Positions 1 through 9,597 are shown, counted from the first letter of the stretch. The stretch is DNA of 64,000 nt from Pseudomonas sp. Q11 (GCF_024494355.1 NZ_JAKNQY010000013.1:29621-93620), one strand, 5' to 3'. Notes: generated by a model not told the origin, from the sequence alone. Made by a program: numbers and translations.

Positions 1-90
1 ATCGCCACCGGGATGTCGATTGGCACGTTGTTCACACTGTTCGTGTTGCCCTGCGTGTATACACTGCTGGCCAAGCCGGACAAACCCTAA
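1..90 (+). CDS. RND efflux transporter, C-terminal end (partial)
   Basis: The reading frame is open from the first base and ends with TAA at 88-90. It encodes about 29 residues, ending in a hydrophobic helix (TLFTLFVLPCVYTLL) and a short polar tail. The run GMSIGTLFTLFVLPCVY is typical of the last transmembrane helix of AcrB/MexB-type RND inner-membrane pumps. The rest of the gene lies upstream of the window, so the substrate cannot be judged. It is probably the last gene of its transcript, since a hairpin terminator follows at 136-161. Confidence 0.75.
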   Translation: MATGMSIGTLFTLFVLPCVYTLLAKPDKP

Positions 91-135
91 CGTGTGGCCA
101 CTGGCCCTGTAGGCGCTGCCGAAGGCTCCAAAAAC

Positions 136-161
136 AAAGGCCTCGCATATGCGAGGCCTTT
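136..161. terminator. Bidirectional intrinsic terminator
   Basis: A perfect inverted repeat (AAAGGCCTCGC / GCGAGGCCTTT) with a two-base centre and A/T flanks. It lies between the end of the RND gene (+) and the end of the small secreted-protein gene (-), so it can serve both. Confidence 0.8.
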
Positions 162-179
162 ATCCTGGCTCTCTGTACA

Positions 180-407
180 TCAGCTCTGAGGCCTCATGCC
201 TTGGGAAAGACTGAACATGAAAAGCAACAGATCGTCGTCCGGACGGATCGCCTCGCTGGCCTTGGCCACGCGTGGCAAAGGACAGTACGCGCCCAGTTGA
301 GAGGCACTGAGAATCTGCGACCGGGGCTGCTCCCAGACCGCCACCGCCATTGAGGTAACTGCCAGAGCTCCCACTAAGAACAAACCTCTAGCAATTTCTA
401 GTTTCAT
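180..407 (-). CDS. Small exported hypothetical protein (75 aa)
   Basis: I do not recognise a named family. The product starts MKLEIARGLFLVGALAV, a basic N-terminus followed by a hydrophobic stretch of about 17 residues. This looks like a signal peptide or single membrane anchor; the remaining ~50 residues are polar and end in a Met/Ser-rich tail. The start at 407 is preferred over the longer frame to 470 because the hydrophobic signal then sits at the N-terminus, with a weak AGGG ribosome site upstream. It begins two bases after the stop of the methyltransferase/kinase gene, so it is probably the last gene of that ColRS-linked transcript. Only an envelope location is supported. Confidence 0.55.
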   Translation of the reverse strand: MKLEIARGLFLVGALAVTSMAVAVWEQPRSQILSASQLGAYCPLPRVAKASEAIRPDDDLLLFMFSLSQGMRPQS

Positions 408-409
408 TA

Positions 410-1780
410 CTATAAACCCTTGATAGCGCTGCCAAACGCCGCTCTGTAAAAGTAGACGAGTTTTTCCCATTCTGAATCGCTGAACGACGAATGGCGTCGC
501 AGTTGTTTCATGTCATGGGACGCTGCGGTCCGGGAAGTCAGGCGTTGACGGGATTTCTCCAAATCCAGCAGTGCTACTTCGGCCCGGGCCGACTCGCCCT
601 CTCCGGTCACGCGCACAAATATATGCTTGAGATAGAGGCAGCCATGCTGCCAGCGGCCCCTATGCATGCGAGCCAGGTTCTCAGCCAATGCCTGGAGGAT
701 TCGCTCATGCCCCGCTTCGCCATGACGCTCGCGTCCGCCTGCGGCATACCAGTGTTCCAACTCCACGAAACCGTCCAACGCCTGGGTCACAAGTAGCGCA
801 CGCCAGTTGTGAATCGGATCTCGCTGGGCGCCATAGAAGATGACTTTTGGAACGCTGACGTCAAGTCGGGTCAACGCCAAGAGAGCATCTTGCTCACGTA
901 GCACGGTCGGACGTCCAAACGGATGCAGCAAGCTACGATAAATGTGTCCGGTCTGGCGCTTGGCATACAGCAGATCACCGTCGCCACTGTGGATCCGCTG
1001 CACACCGCTTTCACCGCCACGACGCACATTGGGTTTTTCCACCCATTCACCCTGCTGACTCCAGAAATGTTCGAAGTTGCAGCGGGGGGCCGCTGTTGTC
1101 TCCACTGCCTGCACAATCTTGCGTAATACATAAACTCGCCACATGGCATAGAGTGGCAGGAAATCCAGTCGTTCCTGAATGCGAAAACCGGCCTGCCGAA
1201 ACTCACCCTCGACTGTAGCGGCCGGTAACACAAATCGATTCTGGTAGCCTTTCTGCCCACGGGTGCGCTCCAGACGCTTACGTTTCCAGGCCTTGAAATT
1301 GCCATCGACCCACAATGAAACGATCACGCTGTCACGGGTGACACGCTCGAATTCCCGCAGAATCGCCAGTCGATGCGCGGGTTCACCGATGTGGTGGAGC
1401 AGGCGCATGCAAAAAATGCTGTCGACGGCGTTATCAGGCAAGGCAATGTCGAACGCAGAGGCGTGCAAGGGTTGTACCCGTTTTACGACATCGGCGGGTT
1501 GAGCGCTCAACGCGGTCTTGAGCATGGCTTCGGAATTGTCCGCTCCGATGATCGCCCGGTTCGGTTTCTCGGCCAACACAGGCCATAAACGGCCGGCACC
1601 ACACGGCAGATCCAGCACCAGTCCAGGGTCACCTGCCAGGGCCAAAGCAGTTCGTGCCAGTTGTTCATCACGTCGGTGGGAAAGACGACGGCTCAGGCCA
1701 GTCTGATGTTTATTCAGGTATTGGTGAGCGTGTTGTTCGTCATATTTTTCGGAAAAATCGAGCTTGATCGGGTTGGACAT
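410..1780 (-). CDS. Fused SAM methyltransferase / InaA-type lipopolysaccharide kinase
   Basis: A 456-residue protein with two domains. Residues about 1-215 form a class I SAM-dependent methyltransferase, with motif I VLDLPCGAGRL near residue 55 and the acidic GADNSEAML loop after it. Residues about 230-456 resemble the InaA/WaaP kinase-like family that phosphorylates LPS core sugars, with a catalytic-loop-like HGCLYLKHIFV and a metal-binding LLDLE. The ATG at 1780 has a GGAGG site nine bases upstream; the longer frame to 1828 lacks one. As I recall, P. fluorescens WCS365 has separate genes (orf222 and wapQ) downstream of colRS, so this single frame looks like their fusion. The likely role is LPS or outer-membrane modification under ColR control; the substrates are inferred. 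Confidence 0.8.
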   Translation of the reverse strand: MSNPIKLDFSEKYDEQHAHQYLNKHQTGLSRRLSHRRDEQLARTALALAGDPGLVLDLPCGAGRLWPVLAEKPNRAIIGADNSEAMLKTALSAQPADVVKRVQPLHASAFDIALPDNAVDSIFCMRLLHHIGEPAHRLAILREFERVTRDSVIVSLWVDGNFKAWKRKRLERTRGQKGYQNRFVLPAATVEGEFRQAGFRIQERLDFLPLYAMWRVYVLRKIVQAVETTAAPRCNFEHFWSQQGEWVEKPNVRRGGESGVQRIHSGDGDLLYAKRQTGHIYRSLLHPFGRPTVLREQDALLALTRLDVSVPKVIFYGAQRDPIHNWRALLVTQALDGFVELEHWYAAGGRERHGEAGHERILQALAENLARMHRGRWQHGCLYLKHIFVRVTGEGESARAEVALLDLEKSRQRLTSRTAASHDMKQLRRHSSFSDSEWEKLVYFYRAAFGSAIKGL

Positions 1781-1850
1781 TGACGGGAACCTCCATGACG
1801 GAATGGCTCCGACGTTAAGGGCCGACATGTCCGCGCCAGGTCATCCCTTT

Positions 1851-1866
1851 GTGAAAACTTCGTCGC
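1851..1866 (-). promoter_or_regulatory. Weak ColR-box-like site
   Basis: Read on the minus strand, this is GCGACGAAGTTTTCAC. Compared with the recalled ColR consensus YYNASNNYTTTTTSAC it keeps the AC/CAC ends and four of five T's, with about three mismatches. It lies about 70 bases upstream of the methyltransferase/kinase start, a sensible position for an activator. The call is tentative. Confidence 0.3.
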
Positions 1867-1921
1867 GCACGCGCTCGATGGTTTTCGGGATACTTCCAAT
1901 GGGCAGACTTGAGCGCGATCC

Positions 1922-3199
1922 TCAGTCCTGGGGATTCAATTGAACCTCGAAATGGCAGCCGTTGGGCTCCATGGTGCTGAGACTCACCCTCCAGCCCTGG
2001 TTCTCGCAGATCCGCTGTACCAATGAAAGCCCCAACCCAAGCCCCTCGCCGCGTTTTTCATTGCCACGCACGAACGGCTCGAACATCGCCTCGCGTTTCT
2101 CCTCGGGGATGCCCACGCCACTGTCCTCGACCACAAACCCGGTAGCAGACAGCGTGAGGCGAATGAAGCCCTGATCGGTGTAATGCAAGGCGTTGCGCAG
2201 CAAGTTACCCATGACGGCGGTCAGGAACGTGGCGTTGTACGGCGTGTCGGCGGTTTGCCCCGGCTCGAAGATCAGGGTCAGGCCCTTGGCTTCGATTGGA
2301 GCACGCCACAGCCCAACGAGGTCCTCCGCCACCAGGCCTAACGCTAACCGAGGCGACATGCCGCTGTCTTCGCGCTGGGTCCTGGCGAGCATCAGGAAGG
2401 TCTGCACCAGCTCGCGCATTTCTTCACTGGCCCGACTGATACGCTCGACCTGTTTGCGACCGCGCTGATCCAGGGCAGGGTTCTCCAGCAAGAGCTCACA
2501 GGAGCTGGCCAGGACCATCAGCGGCGTGCGTAACTCATGGCTGACGTCGCTGGTAAACAACCGTTCACGCGTCAAGGCCTGGCGCAGTCGCCCCAGCGTG
2601 GCGTCGAACGCCACCGCCAGCTCACCCACCTCATCGGCGGCATAATCGGGGGCCAGCGGCGGGGCCAGCCCGAGGAGCTGGTCGCGATGGCGCACCTGCC
2701 GGGCCAGGCGCACGACCGGCGCCATCACCCGACGAGCCAGGACCCACCCCAGGAAAACCGCCAGCGCCAGGCTAAGCACGAAGCCCACCAGCACCACGGC
2801 GAACAGCACCCGTTCGCGCTCTTCGAAGTCGCTCTGGTCCTGCAGTAGCACGTAGTGTCGACCGTCAACAATCTCGACCATGGCGTGATACGACAATTGC
2901 GCGCGGAAGACCTCGTGGAAACCAGGATCCAGGTGGCGCAGGTCCTTGGGCAAGTCGAAGTCCCCCGGGCCGCCACTGAAATAGAACAACTGGTCAGGTT
3001 CCGGACGATGACTCCAGTCCGAAACGCTGTCCATCAGCAGCAGACGTTGCAGGTCTCCCCCAAGACCGGCGGAAATCAGTCTTTCTTCCACCAGATGAAC
3101 CGTTGCCACGATGCCCATGGCGAATGCCCCCGCCACCAATGCACTCATCAGCGCAAAGGCGATGATGATCCGCTGGGCAAGGCTCTGCTTAAACTCCAT
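1922..3199 (-). CDS. colS: Sensor histidine kinase ColS
   Basis: A 425-residue membrane histidine kinase. TM1 is at about residues 10-33, a periplasmic sensor domain at 34-130, TM2 at about 131-155, then HAMP, the H-box VSHELRTPL with His221, and a C-terminal ATPase domain. The sensor keeps every residue I recall as needed for metal sensing in P. putida ColS, at the same numbers: His35, Glu38, Glu96, His105 and the E126-x-x-E129 motif. It would phosphorylate ColR in response to excess Zn(II) or Fe(III). The ATG at 3199 overlaps the end of colR by 11 bases, indicating translational coupling; the longer frame to 3232 would overlap more and is not needed. Confidence 0.93.
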   Translation of the reverse strand: MEFKQSLAQRIIIAFALMSALVAGAFAMGIVATVHLVEERLISAGLGGDLQRLLLMDSVSDWSHRPEPDQLFYFSGGPGDFDLPKDLRHLDPGFHEVFRAQLSYHAMVEIVDGRHYVLLQDQSDFEERERVLFAVVLVGFVLSLALAVFLGWVLARRVMAPVVRLARQVRHRDQLLGLAPPLAPDYAADEVGELAVAFDATLGRLRQALTRERLFTSDVSHELRTPLMVLASSCELLLENPALDQRGRKQVERISRASEEMRELVQTFLMLARTQREDSGMSPRLALGLVAEDLVGLWRAPIEAKGLTLIFEPGQTADTPYNATFLTAVMGNLLRNALHYTDQGFIRLTLSATGFVVEDSGVGIPEEKREAMFEPFVRGNEKRGEGLGLGLSLVQRICENQGWRVSLSTMEPNGCHFEVQLNPQD

Positions 3200-3872
3200 C
3201 TCGGCCCTCGGCCAGGCGATAACCGACGCCATGCACGGTGTGCAGCAGCGGTTTGTCGAACGGTTTGTCGATCACCTGACGCAACTGATGGACGTGGCTG
3301 CGCAGACTGTCGCTGTCCGGGCAATCGTCGCCCCACAAGGCCTCTTCGAGGATTTCCCGCCGCAACACATGGGGGCTTTTCTGCATCAAGACCGCCAGCA
3401 GCTTCAGGCCTACCGGGTTGAGCTTCAGCAGTTTGCCTTCACGGGTGACTTCCAGGGTATCGAGGTCGTAATTCAAGTCACCGACCTGCAAGGCGCGCCG
3501 GCCGCCGCCCTGGGCCCGCCGCATGACCGCTTCGATTCGCGCCGTCAGTTCCGACAGGGCAAAAGGTTTGACCAGGTAATCATCGGCGCCGGACTTGAAC
3601 CCCTGCAGGCGATCGTCCAGTTGATCCCGGGCCGTGAGCATGATCACTGGCGTATCACGTCGGGCGTCCTCGCGCAGGCGCTTGCACAAGGTGTAGCCGT
3701 CGATGCCCGGCAGCATGATGTCGAGCACGATCAGGTCATAGTGCTCGGTCGCGGCCAGGTGTAACCCCGACAAACCGTCCTGGGCACAATCGACGGTATA
3801 GCCTTTGAGCCCCAGGTAATCGGCCAGGTTGGCCAGGATGTCACGGTTGTCTTCAACCAACAGAATTCGCAT
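3189..3872 (-). CDS. colR: Response regulator ColR (OmpR family)
   Basis: A 227-residue regulator. The receiver domain has acidic residues ED at 7-8, phospho-acceptor Asp51 in LIVLDIMLPG and the switch Lys in YLVKPF. The C-terminal winged helix ends in a typical LRSHVHQLRQVIDKPF...VHGVGYRL segment. The start at 3872 is chosen because GAGGAG lies six bases upstream; the ATG two codons earlier touches that site. It is followed by colS with an 11-base overlap. In pseudomonads ColR activates genes that modify LPS and the outer membrane under metal or membrane stress, which fits the flanking PAP2 and LPS-kinase genes. Confidence 0.93.
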   Translation of the reverse strand: MRILLVEDNRDILANLADYLGLKGYTVDCAQDGLSGLHLAATEHYDLIVLDIMLPGIDGYTLCKRLREDARRDTPVIMLTARDQLDDRLQGFKSGADDYLVKPFALSELTARIEAVMRRAQGGGRRALQVGDLNYDLDTLEVTREGKLLKLNPVGLKLLAVLMQKSPHVLRREILEEALWGDDCPDSDSLRSHVHQLRQVIDKPFDKPLLHTVHGVGYRLAEGRDGV

Positions 3873-3963
3873 GGGCATCTCCTCTGCGCACGTGGACGGT
3901 CATCGTGGCCCGCGCAGCTTAAGGCCAAGTGTGGATAACGGCTAGGGTTGTATCGGCTGTCGT

Positions 3964-3985
3964 AGCGAGCAAGCCCGCTCCCACA
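3964..3985. repeat. Single REP-like unit
   Basis: One arm of the GTGGGAGC family (AGCGAGCAAGCCCGCTCCCACA), lying alone in the divergent colR/PAP2 intergenic region. Confidence 0.6.
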
Positions 3986-4003
3986 GGGGTCGAGAGTCGG
4001 ACA

Positions 4004-4019
4004 TTGACAAGTTTTTCAC
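4004..4019 (+). promoter_or_regulatory. ColR box upstream of PAP2 gene
   Basis: TTGACAAGTTTTTCAC matches the recalled P. putida ColR consensus YYNASNNYTTTTTSAC at all fixed positions but one (G for Y before the T-run). It lies 85 bases upstream of the PAP2 start and next to divergent colR. This suggests ColR directly activates the PAP2 gene, which I recall as a ColR target in P. putida. Confidence 0.6.
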
Positions 4020-4103
4020 CCGGCATTCACACCTCGCCCACGGCACCCGGCCCAGACTGCGCGCAACGTGCTGCTCAAGAACACCTCCACCAAAGGTACT
4101 GCC

Positions 4104-4844
4104 ATGGTTTCCACTGCCACCCGTCCCGTCTCCAGGCCATTGAATTTTCGTCTTGTCCTGGGCCTGCCCATCGCTGTCGCGGTGATGCTGGTACTGCTGG
4201 AACTGACCACACTGGACATGGACCTGGCCAGGCTGTTTTACGACCCGGCCGACGGGTTCATCGGTCGGCACAGTTTTTTTCTGGAAGACATCCTGCATGA
4301 TCGTGCCAAGCAACTGGTCATCGTGTTTTCCGTATTGTCGATCGTTGGTTTCATCGCAGCGTTTTTCTTCACCCGGCTCAAACCGTTCAAACGCGAACTG
4401 GGCTGCCTGGTGCTCTCCCTGGCGTTGGCAACTTCGTTCGTCACGCCGATGAAAGCCGTGACGGCAGTGCAATGCCCCTGGAGCCTGAAGGAGTTCGGTG
4501 GCAAGCAAACCTACAGCGAACTGTTGAGCCCGCGCCCGGCCACTGACAAACCCGGCCGATGCTGGCCCGGCGGGCACGCCGCCGCCGGGTTTACGTTGTT
4601 TGCGTTGTTCTTCGTACTGCGCGACCGCCGTCCGCGCCTGGCCCGCCAGGCCTTCATATTCGCCTTCTCCCTGGGCACGTTGTTCTCCGTGAGCCGGATG
4701 ATGCAAGGGGCGCACTTCTTTTCCCATAATGTCTGGACAGCGGTGTTCTGTTGGCTGATTTGCCTGGGGTGTTACTACTACATCCTGTACAGGCCGGCCG
4801 TTGGAGCTGACCAAGTGACCGATGGGGATCCTGTTAGCGCCTAA
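4104..4844 (+). CDS. PAP2-family membrane phosphatase
   Basis: A 246-residue inner-membrane protein with about five to six hydrophobic segments. It has the type 2 phosphatidic acid phosphatase signature in degenerate form: a region ending in SPRPATDKPGRCW, then PGGHAAAG (in place of PSGH), then SRMMQGAHFFSHNVWTA, supplying the conserved Arg and two His. Such enzymes remove phosphate from lipid A, undecaprenyl pyrophosphate or phosphatidylglycerol phosphate; which one cannot be read here. The ATG at 4104 is preferred to the in-frame GTG at 4068, although its ribosome site (AAAGG) is modest. It is divergent from colR with a ColR-like box between them, so an envelope lipid-remodelling role is likely. 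Confidence 0.82.
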   Translation: MVSTATRPVSRPLNFRLVLGLPIAVAVMLVLLELTTLDMDLARLFYDPADGFIGRHSFFLEDILHDRAKQLVIVFSVLSIVGFIAAFFFTRLKPFKRELGCLVLSLALATSFVTPMKAVTAVQCPWSLKEFGGKQTYSELLSPRPATDKPGRCWPGGHAAAGFTLFALFFVLRDRRPRLARQAFIFAFSLGTLFSVSRMMQGAHFFSHNVWTAVFCWLICLGCYYYILYRPAVGADQVTDGDPVSA

Positions 4845-4850
4845 ACCCCT

Positions 4851-4871
4851 TGGGAGCAAGCTTTGCTCCCA
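4851..4871. repeat. REP palindrome after PAP2 gene
   Basis: TGGGAGCAAGCTTTGCTCCCA is a near-perfect palindrome of the REP family, just after the PAP2 stop codon. Confidence 0.6.
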
Positions 4872-4920
4872 CAGGGACCGCCGGGCCTCTGCCAATGCGG
4901 AGGTAAACTCGAGGCATTAA

Positions 4921-4952
4921 AAAACCCCGCCTGCTTTCGCAGGCGGGGTTTT
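4921..4952. terminator. Intrinsic terminator of groESL
   Basis: A strong GC-rich hairpin (AACCCCGCCTGC / GCAGGCGGGGTT, loop TTTC) flanked by A-run and T-run, able to stop groEL on the minus strand and the PAP2 transcript on the plus strand. Confidence 0.9.
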
Positions 4953-4974
4953 TCAGTACAGGGGTAAGGCTGGC

Positions 4975-6630
<1,656 letters not shown>

Positions 6631-6668
6631 TTAAATACTTTGTAGTAACGGGAAAATGAGCGGGGGAA

Positions 6669-6962
6669 TCAGCCTTCCAGGACAGCGAGGATTTCGTTCT
6701 CGCTCATCACCAGCAGGTCTTCGCCGTCGACTTTCACTGTGTTGCTGCCGGAGTAAGGGCCGAACACAACCTTGTCACCCACTTTCACGGCCAGCGCACG
6801 TACTTCACCGTTTTCCAGTGCCTTGCCTGGACCTACAGCGAGAACTTCACCGTGGTTGGCTTTCTCGGCAGCCGAACCTGGCAGGACGATACCGCCAGCG
6901 GTTTTCTTCTCTTCTTCGCTGCGACGGATGACGACGCGGTCATGCAGAGGACGAAGCTTCAT
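6669..6962 (-). CDS. groES: Co-chaperonin GroES
   Basis: A 97-residue GroES of normal length, starting [14 protein letters not shown]. The mobile loop ([16 protein letters not shown]) binds GroEL and the protein ends in ILAVLEG. It caps the GroEL ring. First gene of groES-groEL; the ATG at 6962 has a GGAGAGA ribosome site. Upstream at 7104-7135 is a sigma32-type promoter. Confidence 0.99.
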   Translation of the reverse strand: MKLRPLHDRVVIRRSEEEKKTAGGIVLPGSAAEKANHGEVLAVGPGKALENGEVRALAVKVGDKVVFGPYSGSNTVKVDGEDLLVMSENEILAVLEG

Positions 6963-7103
6963 TGTCGATCTCTCCTAATTTTGGTTTTCATCGGCCGGTG
7001 TAGTCCCGGCGGTTTTAACAAAAGCCGGCGGAGCCGGATGCGGTTCGTCAAGCGAACCGCGGAAGTCTGTCCAGTGTCGCCACCGGAAACCTTGCGGTGA
7101 CCC

Positions 7104-7135
7104 ATACATAAGGGCGTACAAGCCGATTTCAAGGG
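7104..7135 (-). promoter_or_regulatory. sigma32 heat-shock promoter of groESL
   Basis: On the minus strand CCCTTGAAAT (-35) is followed after about 12 bases by CCCTTATGTAT (-10). This is close to the sigma32 pattern CTTGAAA-N(12-15)-CCCCATNT. No CIRCE element is visible, as expected for gammaproteobacterial groESL. Confidence 0.75.
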
Positions 7136-7174
7136 TTGGGTATAAAATTTTTTACTTCACGCAGCCAAAAATGA

Positions 7175-7198
7175 ACACGGCACCCGAAGGTGCCGTGT
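7175..7198 (-). terminator. Intrinsic terminator of fxsA
   Basis: Perfect stem ACACGGCACC / GGTGCCGTGT with a CGAA loop, followed on the minus strand by a T-rich stretch. It lies ten bases past the fxsA stop. Confidence 0.8.
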
Positions 7199-7207
7199 CG
7201 CTGGTTT

Positions 7208-7684
7208 TTACTTGGGATCGCGGTGCTCGAACTCGCCTTCGATCACATCGGGTTCGCGGCCCACGGGCTCTCGCGGAGCTGGCCCGCCACGGGACTGAAG
7301 GTCCTCAGCGAAGGCGCGCTGGCGAATCGCCTGTTCCTCGGCACGCTGGCGCATTTTATTGGCCAGCAACCGACGGGTGAACGGCAGCAGCATGACCAGG
7401 CCCAACACATCACTGATGAAGCCAGGCAGGATCAACAGACCGCCACCCAAGGCCAACATCAGGCCTTCGAGCATGGTCTGGGCAGGCAACTCGCCACGGT
7501 TCAGGCTTTCACGGGCACGCAAGGCCGTGGCGAGGCCGGCGATGCGCAGCACGAACACGCCGAGCATCGAGCCGAGAATGACCAGCAGCAACGCCGGGAA
7601 AAACCCGATCGCACCGCTGACCTTGACGAATACGAACAGCTCCAACACCGGGAACAGCAGAAAGAGCAACAAAAAAGGGCGCAT
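7208..7684 (-). CDS. fxsA: FxsA family inner-membrane protein
   Basis: A 158-residue protein. The first ~110 residues hold three to four hydrophobic segments, starting MRPFLLLFLLFPVLELFVF and including a loop with GGGLLILPGFISDVLG, the hallmark of the FxsA family. The C-terminal 45 residues are charged and cytoplasmic. In E. coli FxsA (suppressor of F exclusion) overproduction relieves phage T7 exclusion by F plasmids; its normal role is unknown. The ATG at 7684 has GAGGAA nine bases upstream; a TTG five codons earlier has none. Followed by its own terminator. Confidence 0.88.
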   Translation of the reverse strand: MRPFLLLFLLFPVLELFVFVKVSGAIGFFPALLLVILGSMLGVFVLRIAGLATALRARESLNRGELPAQTMLEGLMLALGGGLLILPGFISDVLGLVMLLPFTRRLLANKMRQRAEEQAIRQRAFAEDLQSRGGPAPREPVGREPDVIEGEFEHRDPK

Positions 7685-7750
7685 CAAAAGGTTCCTCAAC
7701 GCAAGAATGCCTTGCTATCAAACCCTAGATGACGTCGCCCTTTCGTGAAT

Positions 7751-8482
7751 TCAAGCGTCAGCCTCAGCATTTTTTGGCCATTGCTCGGCGTGAGCCAGAT
7801 AAACCAAGGCTTCGCGCACTTGTGTCGGCGTATTGCAAGGCGCTGGAAACGCCAGCCAGTGCAGGGCCTGACCGATACGCAAGTGCATGCCTTCACTGTC
7901 GATACCGGCCAGTTGCGCAGGTACGGTTGCGGGCAGACCGGCCAGCTCGACGTAATGCGCGATGGCCTTGGCATGGTCGGCATTCATGTGGTCGATCATG
8001 CTGGCTTCGGCCTTGCCGGCGAAAGGGTTGGCCAGGGTGATCTGGTCGATCCAGTGAATGGCACCGAAACCACCGATGTAACGATGACGCACGGGGTTGA
8101 GCACCCAGAAATCGAAGTCATGGGCCTTGTGGTAGTTCTGCGACTCAGGGAAATAACGGTAGTAACGTTCAGCGGCGGCATCAATGGCGACGCTGTCTTC
8201 CAGCTTGTGCGCCTCGCCCAGATAAGTCAGGCGCCCGACGGCCTGCACATCCTCGGCCCCCCGCTCACCTACGAGCATTGAACACTTGGGGTCTTTTTGC
8301 AGGTTGTGGGTGTGTTGGGCGATACGGCTGATCAGGATCAGTGGACGGCCTTGGTCATCCAGGCAATACGGCACCACGGAGCCGAACGGGAAACCGGGCA
8401 TGGATTTGGAATGGGTGGAGAGCATTCCACGGTATTCCTTGAGCAGCAATTCTCGTGCATGCTTGGCAGCTTCAACGCTCAA
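7751..8482 (-). CDS. HugZ-family pyridoxamine-oxidase-fold protein
   Basis: A 243-residue protein with a split-barrel FMN-binding-like domain (residues about 10-150, with GFPFGSVVPYCLDDQGRPLILIS) and a C-terminal DUF2470-like domain (MIDHMNADHAKAIAHYV) ending before about residue 235. This two-domain layout is that of the HugZ family, some members of which degrade haem; others have no known substrate. The frame starts with TTG at 8482, supported by AAGGAGT six bases upstream; no ATG lies nearby. It stands alone, divergent from an SDR gene. I see no Fur box near it, so a haem-iron role is not supported by context. Confidence 0.78.
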   Translation of the reverse strand: MSVEAAKHARELLLKEYRGMLSTHSKSMPGFPFGSVVPYCLDDQGRPLILISRIAQHTHNLQKDPKCSMLVGERGAEDVQAVGRLTYLGEAHKLEDSVAIDAAAERYYRYFPESQNYHKAHDFDFWVLNPVRHRYIGGFGAIHWIDQITLANPFAGKAEASMIDHMNADHAKAIAHYVELAGLPATVPAQLAGIDSEGMHLRIGQALHWLAFPAPCNTPTQVREALVYLAHAEQWPKNAEADA

Positions 8483-8645
8483 ATTATGACTCCTTTGATC
8501 AAATCCGTCTGGAAACGGTCAGGCGACTGGAGCAATGTACCAGCGCGCCTTTGGGCAGTTCTCATGTGCAGCCGGGCTACGCCGTCGCCGATCGAGAGGC
8601 CAGTAAAAGGACATCCTCCCACCGCTCTGCAATCTGGACATGCGA

Positions 8646-9404
8646 ATGCAACTCACCGACAAAGTAATCATTATCACCGGCGGTTGCCAGGGTCTGGGCC
8701 GCTCCATGGCCGAGTATTTCGCCGGCAAAGGCGCCAAGCTCGCTCTGGTGGACCTCAACCAGGAAAAGCTCGACCAGGCAGTTGCCGCCTGCGCGGCCAA
8801 GGGCGTCGAGGCCCGGGCTTATCTGTGCAACGTTGCCAATGAAGAGCAAGTGAGCGACATGGTCGCCCGGGTCGCCGAGGATTTCGGCGCGATCCACGGC
8901 TTGATCAACAACGCAGGGATTCTGCGCGACGGTTTGCTGCTCAAGGTCAAGGACGGTGAAATGAGCAAAATGAGCCTGGCCCAGTGGCAGGCGGTGATCG
9001 ATGTCAACCTGACGGGTGTCTTCCTGTGCACCCGTGAAGTGGCAGCGAAAATGGTCGAGCTGAAGAACAGCGGTGCGATCATCAACATTTCGTCGATCTC
9101 CCGCGCCGGCAATGTCGGCCAAACCAACTATTCGGCGGCCAAGGCCGGCGTCGCGGCGGCCACGGTAACCTGGGCCAAGGAACTGGCGCGCTACGGTATC
9201 CGTGTCGCCGGCATCGCGCCGGGCTTCATCGAAACCGAAATGACCCTGGGCATGAAACCCGAAGCCCTGGAAAAAATGACTTCCGGGATCCCGCTCAAAC
9301 GCATGGGCAAACCCGAAGAGATCGCCCATTCGGCAGCGTATATCTTCGAGAACGACTATTACACGGGCCGGATCCTGGAGATGGATGGCGGGTTGCGGAT
9401 CTAA
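8646..9404 (+). CDS. SDR family oxidoreductase (FabG-like)
   Basis: A 252-residue short-chain dehydrogenase/reductase. It shows the NAD(P) motif TGGCQGLG near residue 12, the structural NNAG, the catalytic Ser in INISSIS, and Tyr/Lys in YSAAK, then the PGFIETEM segment typical of FabG-like 3-oxoacyl-ACP reductases. All catalytic residues are present. ATG at 8646 is preferred over 8640 because GGA lies at a better distance. It is a single gene with no fatty-acid synthesis neighbours, so the substrate is unknown; fabG proper normally sits in the fab cluster. Confidence 0.85.
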   Translation: MQLTDKVIIITGGCQGLGRSMAEYFAGKGAKLALVDLNQEKLDQAVAACAAKGVEARAYLCNVANEEQVSDMVARVAEDFGAIHGLINNAGILRDGLLLKVKDGEMSKMSLAQWQAVIDVNLTGVFLCTREVAAKMVELKNSGAIINISSISRAGNVGQTNYSAAKAGVAAATVTWAKELARYGIRVAGIAPGFIETEMTLGMKPEALEKMTSGIPLKRMGKPEEIAHSAAYIFENDYYTGRILEMDGGLRI

Positions 9405-9423
9405 ACCCAGCGCATACCCAAAT

Positions 9424-9597
9424 GTGGGAGCAGGCCTGTGGGAGCACAGCTTGCTCGCGATGATGGCGTCACATACAACACATCTGTGGCTTTAAAACCG
9501 CTATCGCGAGCAAGCTGTGCTCCCACAGGTTTGCTCCCACAGACTTACTCCCACAGACTTACTCCCACATGCTTGCTCCCCCAGGCTTGCCCCCACA
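9424..9597. repeat. REP doublet with tandem decayed tail
   Basis: A REP pair (GTGGGAGCACAGCTTGCTCGCGAT and its inverted partner ending in GTGCTCCCACAG), followed by five short tandem copies of the outer motif (forms of GGTTTGCTCCCACAGACTTACTCCCACA). The last two copies have drifted to CTCCCCCAGG and GCCCCCACATT. It lies between the SDR and apbC genes, which converge here. Confidence 0.85.

Noticed and set aside
9424..9597. CRISPR array from repeated GCTCCCACA units
   Set aside because: Repeats are short, palindromic and degenerate with no unique spacers of even length; they belong to the REP family. No cas genes are present.
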